A program made the translations under genes and the position numbers. A stretch of DNA of 64,000 nt from Desmodesmus armatus. Its lineage: Eukaryota; Chlorophyta; Chlorophyceae; Sphaeropleales; Scenedesmaceae. Positions 46,401-56,545 of this stretch are shown here, in pieces. Below the pieces are notes generated by a model that made no database searches, was not told the origin of the DNA, and saw only the letters and a program-made list of their open reading frames with translations. The DNA lies in assembly GCA_007449985.2 (NCBI GenBank), contig VIIQ02000582.1, positions 310,001 through 374,000 on the forward strand. Direction: 5' to 3'. Each line of letters begins with the position of its first letter. The stretch's first letter is position 1.

Positions 46401-48080
46401 TCTGGCCCCATGCATCTCTTCTTCATGCAGTCCTGAACACACTTGGGAGCCCCACACGCTCCGCACGGTACATCTTGGGTGTGAAGTGTCAACCACCAGA
46501 ACACAACTCGCGACAAAGGACGGCCTTGAAATTCCTTGACACCAGCAGCAGCAGCAACTATGGAAGCAAAGCAGCACAGCAGATACCCACGGCTGCTTCA
46601 AGTTGCTGCATTTGACGCAAGGGATGCTACCACAGAGCTGCACCAACAAACCCAGTGAACTCCCACATCGCTCTGATCCTGCTGAACAACCAGTGGGGCA
46701 ACCTACCAGACCAACACCAGTCCACACCAATCACTCCAGCAAACGTCTGCTGCTCAGATGCTCTGAATGCAAAACAGCCCCAGCCGCCAGTGATCTGGCA
46801 TACATATACACACGATGGTTCGTAACTCCGAAGCAACCGCTGCAAAGAAGTATCAAAACCTGCCTCTGTGCTGTGAACTTCACTAAGCAATAGGGAACTG
46901 TGACAGCAACACAAGCAACCGCTACCCATATGCACATCTACACTGTACAGGGTAAGTAACACAGACACAGACACAGTTCTACAGGTGTCAGGGAGGACCA
47001 GCCCCAGATGGGGGAAGGAGGTCAAGCAAAGCCAGGATCAGAGCTCAGCAGACCTCCCCTCAACCAAGCCAAAAACCTGCACAGCCAGGCATCGGCCCTG
47101 GTACAATAAAACGTCATGTAACAACTTTTTTTTGTGGATTTTTGAGGTTTAATGTCTGTATCACAGCCAAGCAGACCCTCCCCCTTCGCCCTGTGAAACC
47201 AGGGCAAACCACACTGCAACACTGACACGCGGGGCTGCCAGCCCCAACCACATCCAGGAAAAGGGGCAACATGAGGTGACATGAACATTCACCCACTGCC
47301 TGCCCCCAGATACCAAGCACACACACAGCTCCTGCACTGCTGCTGCCGCTGACATGACACAGCTGGCCAACCTGATCCAGCCGATGCCACACTGTGCAAC
47401 TGTCAATCCTGTCAAACTGCACTTTTGTATCTGGGTCTGATCTGAACGTGTGTATGACTTGACTCTGTCGATGGCTTCACTTCATTGCAACAGCAGCAAG
47501 GGCTCAAGAGGGCCAAATAGGGCCTCCAGCCGGGCTGAAAGGAGAGGCCTGCCGAAGCTCGTCTGGTACTTCGACCAGCTCCAAGTGGAACCTGCATAGT
47601 CAGAGGGAAACGCATGCAGCAGATGCACAGAATTTGGATTCGATACCACAAGGGGCAAAAGCGTGTCCCCACAGACAGCAACAAGCCTTACTGGCCCGAT
47701 TGCCTGCCTGTCAGCTGCCCTGCTGCTCTCTACAGAACTGAGGGCATGAAGCAGGCGCACGTGGTACCAGGAATTGGAGTCAAAATGGTAGCATACGCAG
47801 CTAGCAATGCGGTGGCAGATGCAGGTAGTGAGGAAGGCGTCTGGTTGTGTCACTATGGATGGGTCCACGATAAGTAAAAGGTAAAATGAACAGCTGCGCA
47901 GACATGCATGCAGTGATGTACCTGATGTTTTGATTCCCCCTTAGCCGTGGACAGCTCTTAGTGTGCTTGAGCGCGACGGTGCACATGTTCAAAAGTTGGA
48001 ACGACACTCGTTTGCCCATGCTCACTCATGCTGCCAACACGACGTTCCCATCGGAAAAGCGGGACTCAGCAGGTGCCTAC
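43482..48080. other. Interval between AP2-like genes 2 and 3
   Basis: No gene is supported. It probably contains the 5' exon(s) of gene 2 (near its left end) and 3' exon(s) of gene 3 (near 47.4-48.0 kb). A minus frame at 47482-47868 containing YHVRLLHALSSVESSRAADR is a candidate but has no support beyond being open. Other contents: alternating ATGCAT at about 44466-44485, CA repeats at about 44820-44840, and a 6-triplet CAG run at about 46366-46385. Confidence 0.4.
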
Positions 48081-49933
48081 CTGTCTCAAAGTGCTCTTGC
48101 AGCACTGCAGCATTGGCAGCGTGTGCTGCTTGCTCCCATGTTGGCCAGGACCCCATGTACACCTGCGTGATACAAGGCGGCGCAGCACAGCGCAGCATGG
48201 CACAGAACGGCACATGAAAGGTCAGAACATGCCAGGCAGCGTGCCATGGCGTCCAGGCGCAGTTTGAATTTTGCAACACTGCGTCTGACTCAAGTGTGCA
48301 TGCCCTGTTGCCTCAGCCTCAACACGCCAATGTGATACACCAGTGGGCTGCGCAGAGTGGCTGCGCGCAACTGACAGCAGTGCCACAGGCAGGGCTCGTC
48401 TGCATGCTGTGGGATCTGCACACAAGGTGTGGAGAATACACGAAGCAAGGAAGCAGGCAGTCCATGAGTGAGGGTTGCATCCTGTCACCCAGAACACAAG
48501 TGATGCACTTAGTGGATGCAACTCATGTGTTCCAACGCACGTACCGCGCAGCTGCTGTCTTCGGAGACCCTCAGGGCGATGTAGCCTTCCTGCCATGTGC
48601 TGTCACCGTCCACATCCATGCCTCCCTCATCACCCACTTCCATGCCGTCTGCATTCACCTCGACCACCAATGCCCCGGTCCGCGACCATAGCTTCAGGCG
48701 TTGCATGGCAATGTCGGCGGCAAACTCAGCAGCCTCTGCGACAGCAGCTGCTGCCGCAGCAGCAGCAGCAGGCTGCGTTACTGCGGCCAGCTCGGCTGCT
48801 GCGGCAGCGGCCTCAGCAGCTGCAACCGCTGGCAGGCCTATGCATGCTGCTGTGACCGCATGCACGGCGATGGCCGTGCTGGGGGCACTGCCGGCAGGGG
48901 TGAGTGCCTCTGCTGCTTCCTGCGCCACCACTGTTGCCACCGTCAACCGAGAGATGGGCGCAGCAGCGGCAGGGCCTTGCGCGGCAGGCGCTGCAGGACC
49001 AGCAGCAGGTGCTGCAGGACCAGCAAAAATATCAAATGCAGCAGCGCCAGTGCCTGCAGCTGCTGCTGGAGCAGCGAAAACATCAAATGCAGCAGCGCCA
49101 GTGCCTGCAGCTGCTGCAGGAGCAGCGAAAGGATCAACTGCAGCAGCGCCAGTGCCTGCAGCTGCTGCAGCAGCAGCGAAAGCACCATCTGCAGCAGCGC
49201 CAGTGCCTGCAGCTGCTGCAGTAGCGCCAGCGTCAGCGTCAGCATCTGCTGCGCTGTCTGTACGGTGCCAGCACATGTTTGCAACTGCGCGCGCAAGCTG
49301 TGCCTCTGCTGTTGGTTCGCTAGGCAAGCTGTTGCCTGGCATGCCCAGCTGCTGACTGCAATCTGAAAGCAACAGCTGTGCTGAGCTGTCCGCAGCTCCC
49401 AAGATGCCGCTTGCGGTAAGGGCGGGTGAGGGTGTGCCGCTCTGCAGGCCACAGAAGAGTGCTGGGCTGGAGCTGATTGCGCTTAGTCCCAAGCTGCTGC
49501 TTAAAGGCAGCTCGAGCTGCTGCTGCTGTTGCAGGAGCTCCTGCACCTGTACCTGACCCGTGCTGGGCTGCGACAGCATGCTCTGTGCTGGCACCTGCCC
49601 CTGGGGAGGTCCCTTGTGCCCGCCTTGTGACAGCTGCAGGGCGTGTTGGGACTGCTGCTTGGCAGTGTCTGCTGCTGGTGTGGTATCAAACGCGGGTGCA
49701 TTTGCAGCGAATGGGCTATCGTCCTCAGGGAACTGAGGGCAGTACTGCTGCACAGGATCCTCCTGGGGTTGGAGCCTTTGGTGGCCTTGCTGCAGCGCGT
49801 CCTGTGCGACTGACTCCTGTGGTTTCCGCCGTGGGCGTTTGTGGTCTTGCTGCATCTGAAGCCTCCCTGTTGGCTTGCAGAGAAGGCTTGGCTGACAGCT
49901 GTGAGCTGAGCTGGACGAAGCAGGGTTGGGCAC
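48081..49933 (-). CDS. AP2/ERF-like domain protein 3
   Basis: Minus exons 48545-49933 and 48081-48162, both phase-compatible. The large exon starts after GGACAG (VPNPASSSSAHSCQP), has Lys/Arg-rich KRPRRKPQ (a possible nuclear localisation signal), Gln-rich stretches and a four-copy 17-residue Ala/Gly repeat. Then come VAQEAAEALTP and AVHAVTAACIGLP, shared with gene 2, and it ends QEGYIALRVSEDSSCA. Exon 2 encodes VYMGSWPTWEQAAHAANAAV, then LQEHFET, the AP2-like half domain. A possible last exon would stop almost at once (acceptor TTGGCAG at about 48028), so the 3' end is uncertain. The first in-frame codon of the large exon is GTG, so the true start lies upstream. Confidence 0.6.
49020..49228. 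repeat. 51-bp coding minisatellite, about four copies
   Basis: Units share GCAGCAGCGCCAGTGCCTGC at 51-bp spacing. On the coding strand each gives a 17-residue block of the form AAAGTGAAAFDVFAAPA, with FDIF, FDVF, DPF and GAF variants. The unit is a multiple of three, so copy number can vary without a frameshift. Confidence 0.85.
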
Positions 49934-51640
49934 CTGTCCAAGCAGAAACAGCAGGCGCAGTGAGGATCAGCGCGGTGGTGACAGCCTGGGCTCGCTTGAG
50001 CACTGCCAACGCCAGGCAAAAGAGGATCAGTTGCCCAGCTTCGCCAGCCTTCACCAGCAGCGTCCCCTCAACCAACGCCACCGCGCCTGGACATGCTCAC
50101 CTTTCAAGTCAATTCCGAAAGTTTCCAACTGCGCAACTGTCTGATCAGTAGGCCGCGACTTGCGCTTGTGTGCAACAAGAACGAAGCAAAGAGAGAGCGT
50201 AACAGGCTCAATTTCCTTAGCAAACTCAGTTGCGTTGCGTAGTCGCGTAGTTGCGTAGGTGACACGTATGCGGAGTCGCTCCTGGGCCTTCAGGCTTGCC
50301 CTCGACAGCAGAAGTCGAAAAGTCAGATCAGTGTCGGGTTCAACCTCATTGAGGTCCCAAAGTGGCGCATCAAGTCACCTTCATCTGCTAGTCTGTAATC
50401 TATAGCTGTGCTGCACCTTCGTGGCACCAGGGGTGATACTAAGTAGTTGGGACCCCTGGCGGCACCCGCAGTGCCTCTCATGAGAGGCTGATCAGAGTTT
50501 GGGCAGCCATCTGCTCAACTACATGGTGATAGCAGCCGCTGTCTTCTACCACTATATGTTCCATACCTCGAAGATAGAGTCTGTGGAACTGACATTGCCA
50601 TGGGGCCTGTGGTGCTTGCAAACTCTCACACATTGTCTGTGACAAAAGACTGAACGTGCTGCCGGTACTGTACAGTATTTGGATGGGTCAAATGGTGAGG
50701 CAGCTGGCTGAAGCAATTGCTCCCGTACAATCCATACAGCTGGCTTGTTCTTACAGCTGTTGCAGGCAAGTACGCATCGAACCCACAGCTGCATCTAAGC
50801 TTCCTGGGAAAGCCTGAAGGGACACGCCTCACCAGCAATAGCTTGTGAGCATATGCTTCCATCAGTATTGCTTTTTTGCCTCAGGCAGGTTGGCCTGCTG
50901 CTTTCCCATTTCATCTCCCTTCAAGCAAACATAGCCCAGCTACTGTCGGCCAATGCCAGCAGCTGCACCCTGTGCCGCTTGGCATAATTGCAGGGGTGGT
51001 GCTGCATTGGGCAGTGCCCTTGATCAGTTGCGTGAAACTGTACCCCTAACAATTGGCACATGTCCAAGAGGCTGCTTGCTGCAATGCAAGCAGCAAGGTG
51101 TAGCTCCAGCTCCAGAGCATGGCTGCTGGCTGCTGGTCTGACTAGCGTTGCCACGGAACAGGGGCTGCGCTGAATGTCCTGCTGCGCACCAGCTCCCTTT
51201 GCACACGGCATCTGGCAAGTTTCCCTAGTGAATTGCCCTTGTCAGCCGTCCCACCTGGTACTAGTAATGAGAGTACCGCTCAGCGGTGAAAGTATCCACT
51301 TGTAACAACCTCCACCCACTAGTACTTATGTTTGCCACATAGCCACTGCAGCATGTAAGGGGCATGCAAGGCCGTGCTGGTGATCATTATTGAGCTCTTG
51401 GGCTTTCTACACTCTGGTGATCTGTTACACAACTACAGCCGGTGCTGCACAGGTGCACTGCTGCAACGCTGGTGTGCTATTGACAAGCCTATCAACATGA
51501 TAAAATGACCTATGCAATGACTGTCGACAGATGAAATTACCCTTTATGATCTTGAGACTACGGGCCTCCATTTGACCATCAACAACTGCATCAACACAAC
51601 TGGGGCAGGCGCCGGACTACCCTAGTCCGTCATCAGAACC
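49934..51640. other. Interval between AP2-like gene 3 and the NlpC-like gene
   Basis: The right-hand sequence just upstream of gene 3 has a good GTGAGC donor at 50100 preceded by coding-like KRKSRPTDQTVAQLETFG, but its phase does not match the 49933 exon. Repeat copy C (inverted) lies at 51262-51316. No other gene is supported. Confidence 0.35.
51262..51316 (-). repeat. Dispersed repeat, copy C (fragment)
   Basis: The reverse complement reads GGAGGTTGTTACAAGTGGAT, then ACTTTCACCGCTGAGCGGTA. It matches the first about 55 bp of copies A and B and ends where they continue. Confidence 0.75.
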
Positions 51641-53703
51641 TCATCTTCCTGCCGCTGCTTGCTTTCCCGTCCTCCTTGCCAGCAGGGCCCTCTTTCCATT
51701 TGGAAATTCCACCTTCTTCTTCTCCTCCGCAAGCCACTGGTCATACTCCTTGCTGCCACGCTTGCGCTCCCACTCAAGATCCTCAGCATTCAGCCTCTGC
51801 TGGGCCCTGTCGACGATGGCATCTGTCTCAGGATTGTATGGGGCGAGGGTGATGTCAACGGATACCCCTGGTGACTTCCGGAGACGGGTGACGTAATCCA
51901 TGCTGGCCAAGGGTCCGGGGCTGGGGTCGGTTGAGCCAAGGGGCAACTGCACAAGCAGTTCACATAGGGGAAAGTTCAGCTAAGCAGGCAACAGGCCCAG
52001 TCAAGCCGCAAACTTTGGCCATAGCTTCCTACTGTGCCTTTCTGAGGGTTCTTTTGTACTGCGGCAAAGCTCACTGCAGGAACAGTCATATGGACGGCCA
52101 AGGGTACCAGCCAGGCCATACAGCAGCACAAGAGACCGCAGCCTGACCCCTGGGCAGCCGCGTGCTTCGATGCTACGGCAACCTCACTCACCTCCATCGG
52201 CTTCACTTGGTAGTAGCCACACACCACATAGTGGCCAGGCAAGGGTGCCGCCTCTGGGTCTGTGATGGTGCGCCCCTCCAGATCCTTATCAGTGGCTGGC
52301 ATCCTTGGAAACTTGAAGCTCCATGTGCCACTGGAGTCCTTGCGGAGGAAGTGGTAGTCATTTGGCGAGCAGTGCCCGGGCACGCAGCTGTTGTCAGGGC
52401 GTGCCATGGCTGCCACATAGTGTCCCTGGTGAGACATGCAAGGGTACAGCAAGCAGCACCTTGATCATCACAAGTTGTCGTTGCATCATGCCGAACTTGG
52501 GCCTGAGAATATGGCGATTACCACGCCCCGAGCGTGTCGGCATGTGAATGATGCAAACCATGCGCATGGTTGCATGCAGTGTTGTCTTGAAGATGGACAA
52601 GCTGCGCTGTCGATAGCTGTTGACAGACAGAGAGGCATTGAGAACCCTTCGCCTGAGGCGACGCACCTGCTCAGGCTGTCCTGTGAGGGCCTGTTGGCGG
52701 CTGACTTGCACAGCACCATCGTCTGACAGTGACATGTGCATGGCAGGGCAGGTCACGCGCTCCATGTACGCCTTTCTGCTGCGCCCGCCCTGGCTTGTTC
52801 CAGGATGGCAGAAGTCACCTGCGCCAGCAAAGAATGAGGGAATCAGTGGGCCTTGTTTGGTGGTTCTGAGAGCTGTTACAGCACTGCTTTGTACCATACG
52901 CTGCCAGAGTATGGCACTGCCATGGTGTACCACAGTCTTGTGGAGCTGGGCCGGCTAGCTAGCTAATCCATAGATTGCAAACGTGCTAGGCATGCCAACA
53001 TAGCCACTGCTTAAAAGAACGCTGCGGTTGCTGTCAGCTCGGGGCCCCAGGGAATGCGGCATTAGGCCAATGCAGTAGGTACATATGTGCATCCACAGTT
53101 TCGAAACTTGCATACCTTCAAAGCGGTTCAGGGCATAGCAGTAGCAGTTCGCATCCTTGAATGCAAGGCCTTGTCGCTTGACCCAGTAGTCGTAGGTGCT
53201 GCTTGTGGTGTTCTTGTAGAAGCAAGCCCCTGTCAGGTTGAATCCATCAGTCTGCACACAGAAAGCAAGAAACGCAGGCCACACTGGTCACAAGTGCTGA
53301 TCATTGCTGTTCAGAACGTTGCAGGAGTGTGCTGCAGCGCATTTCAGGTGAACTTCAGTGACTTTGCAGTGACTGTGAACCTAGTCAGGTTCTTGTGGAC
53401 TGAATATGCAGGTAAAAGGTGTGTCTGGCCTATGAAACCGATCGGTCATATTGGCAATACGAGGGACATACCAGAGAGCTCCCATGCATGAGCTTACCAC
53501 TTTGATGGATGAGACTGGCGTGGTGTCGAACCCTTCAGAAGAGCATCCTCTGGACGCGATATGGTCGTCTACGTAGGCTTGAGAGCCCGCAATCTGCTTC
53601 ACTGGTAGGTTTGAGATTGCGACCTTGAAGGCAGCGTTCCATGCTTCAGGGTTGAAGCTCGGCACGCCAGGGGTGGCTTGATGTGTCCAGTAGACGTGTC
53701 CAG
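51641..53703 (-). CDS. Protein with papain/NlpC-like Cys and His motifs (function unknown)
   Basis: Five minus exons join in phase: 53498-53703, 53116-53251, 52667-52818, 52192-52425 and 51641-51946 (stop). Exon 1 has GHVYWTHQATPGVPSFNPEA. Exon 2 has ANCYCYALNRFEG, exon 3 DFCHPGTSQGGR, and exon 4 GHYVAAMARPD, DYHFLRKDSSGTWSFKFPR, then DPEAAPLPGHYVVCGYY. From memory, unnamed bacterial and eukaryotic proteins share NCYxYA and YHFxRxDxxGxWSxKxG. A Cys at the start of a helix followed about 90 residues later by GHxxx resembles the NlpC/P60-CHAP cysteine hydrolase plan; that is my inference. Exon 5 is charged and probably helical. A signal peptide is suggested but in another frame (see findings). 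No activity should be assumed. Confidence 0.7.
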
Positions 53704-56399
53704 CTGTGCACACACGCCTGCCGCAAGCAGCAGCGCTGCTAGACTCATGCATAATGAGCCTGGCACACACTTTGTACAAAATGAAAGTGCGCAGAGCACG
53801 CTTGCTTGGCCTTACTATGGGTATTTGACTGACTTTGTTCTGTTTCTTGTGTCCACACTGGTATAGTTGCCTGCCCTCATCTCTGCACACAATAGGTTCC
53901 TAGCATGGCTGGCACTTGCTGCAATTCTGGTGGTTCTGCCTTCTTTGGTCAACCCGGTGTAGGTGGTGCAAACCACCGCAGGGGAGACAACTTATGAGGT
54001 TCACCTGGCTCGATCCTGGTGGGCAATGCCATTGTTGTTTGGCGAAAATGTCCATGTAACATACTCCCCCATAATATGCGCATGCGGCCTGCCATGAGGA
54101 CTGCTCGTACCTTCGAAGAGAATTCTCCGACGAAATGAATGTTTGTGAGGGAGAGGGGGTGGTTGGTGCTTTCTGATGGTCGGCAAGTCACGCAGTTATG
54201 GCCCTTTTGAGTCGCACTTTGACCAATGAAGATAATTCTGACGGGCAATGATGCGGTGTTGCATGCATGCCTTATATGAGAGCCAGCGCGACCTGCCGTT
54301 GGCCTTCCGCAACCGTCGAGCGAAGTACGGTCACAGGTCGCATGAATGGCGACGACGTTATTGCGATGTACCTTGGTATGTGCTCGCAGCTTGCCCGCTA
54401 CCGTTCAAGCATATTCTGCGACCAGTCGCTGCTATCATGCACGCGAACAGCGTGCAAGGGAGTGGGTGCTCGCGCCTGGGATCCACACAGCGCAACAAAA
54501 ACGCAAATGTAGAATCGAAAGCGTGCTGCAACCCTGAACGTGCATAATCTGCATACACGTAACTTAAAGTTGACTCAGCAAGTCTGAGTCTGTCCAAGAT
54601 TGCCGCTGCACGCCCTGGCAGGGGGGTTGTGTCAGCCTGACAGCTAGCGGCGAGCTGCACTCTGTTCTCTGTCTGCCTGACTCCTCCTGGCACACGACTT
54701 GTTGACTCGTATTCTGCTGGGCGCCGGTTTGTTGTGATGGCGACAGCACAACCTGCGGTTAACACGTTTGCTGTCTCCACGTGTATGGTAGTCACCAGAC
54801 CTGAGTGACTGTGTTTGCATCTGTGCCAGCTGCAGCTCTCAACCTGTGCTTCAGCCCGGCTGTGCCATGACACTGCTTTACCCGGTTAAGACCTAAATCG
54901 TGACCGTTACACAGGGTATCCTGGAGCACACAGCACTGCACTGCTTACCGTAAGCAAGTTGCTGTGTGTCTTGTGCTGTGACAGCACAAGTGATGGTAAC
55001 AAAGAACACTATGATACAAGCACAGCTTGCTGTGCATTTATACAATGCTCGTTGCAACCTTCCACAAAATCCGGTCCGTTCCTGGCCCAGGGTGCGGCAC
55101 CCTGCATGCTTTGGTGCTTTGCCGCAGCAGACATGTACCCAAGCTGACAGCCACTAAACCAACCCAGGACTACCAACCACCACAAAACGTGCAGGGCGGC
55201 ATGTCCGACGGCTGAGCCGCACAAAATCAATTGTGTTATGGTATGCCTTGCAGCACCGCCACTATCTTCCAGGACCACCCAACAGGTGCAGCAGCACAGA
55301 GTTGGTTTTATGTAGGGTCAAACAACCTGCTAGTAAGTAACAGTTGTCCAGGCAGGGCCGTTGCTCAAAACATGCCGGTATGTCATGGATAACAAATTTA
55401 CATACTGTAAAACTCGGGCAAACCAATGAGAAGATGCACTGTGCGGGGCGTGGTGGCCTAATACAGGGGAAGAGTGCCGGCAACTGTCACATGACAAACA
55501 TGTCGAGACAGACGTACAGCTGATGTGGGTGGATGAATGCCGCAACTGCAATGGGTCTCGCACCAGTAACTGATGCGATGCAATGCTGTGCGCATGCTTT
55601 ATTGCGGCCGCCAAAGCAAGCAGACCACCCAGCGCCTGTCTACTAGCCACTGGCTCTGCCACTAGCCATCTACATTGGGGTTTGCCAAGCTGCATAAAGC
55701 CCCACACCTGCACCCATACCAATGAGATGTGTGATAGTGTGATAGATGCCCCAACAAACTCATAAGGTACCAGCTGGCTCCAAACAAAAGGAGCCAATGA
55801 ATTGTGCAGGGCACTGCAGCCGTTGCTCATTATCTGCAACAGTGTTGCTTATGTCATTCGCTCCCAACTGGCAACGGCCACAATTGGGGAGCGCTGTAAG
55901 CCACTGTTGCAGTGACAACACTCTCTGTAACAAGCAACAACCTGCTACTATCAGCCCCTCTGTAGGCGCCTGCTCAACACTAGGCCCCCGACCATACCAC
56001 CTCCATTGCACACCACACCCCCACACTCAACACACTCTTTCCGCACGGAACTGTACGTAACTCGCTGATATGTCAGCAAAGTGCCGCCAGCGTACATAAC
56101 TCGCTGACCTTTCAGCACGGTGCCGCCTAGAACACCTCCTTATGGAAGTGCAGCTGAGCACCGCGCCCCACACACGCCTCCACATCAACGACCTTACCAG
56201 CCGCACCCACAGCACCCCCTGTGCTGCAGCTGCTGCGCACCTTGCTGCCACCCGCTGCACCCGCCCCTGCCCAACACCAGCCCCCCGACCATACCCCCTT
56301 TTTTGCACCACACACCCCCACACTCGCCACACAGTTTCCCTGGGGGCTTGGGCCCAGCGTATGCAACTCGCTGATATGTCAGCACCGTGCCGCCTCCAT
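53704..56399. other. Interval between the NlpC-like and NADPH oxidase genes
   Basis: The left end includes ATGs of the NlpC-like gene (53752 and 53748). The right end (55985-56399) is a tandem copy of the oxidase last exon. In between, no gene is supported. A minus frame of 171 codons (54873-54358) has no recognisable feature. Confidence 0.4.
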
Positions 56400-56545
56400 C
56401 TAGAACACCTCCTTATGGAAGTGCAGCTGAGCACCGCGCCCCACACACGCCTCCACATCAACCACCTTACCAGCCGCACCCACAGCACCCCCTGTGCTGC
56501 AGCTGCTGCGCACCTTGCTGCCACCCGCTGCACCCGCCCCTGACC
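55985..56545. repeat. Tandem duplication of the oxidase 3' end
   Basis: 56131-56272 and 56404-56545 are nearly identical over about 140 bp, including the sequence that codes the C-terminal HFHKEVF and the stop. The following segments 56281-56400 and 55985-56110 (CCCCCGACCATACC to CTGATATGTCAGCA) also correspond. The distal copy lies downstream of the gene's stop. Confidence 0.9.

Noticed and set aside
54358..54873. Minus frame of 171 codons between two genes
   Set aside because: No recognisable motif, no clear start context and no splice partners.
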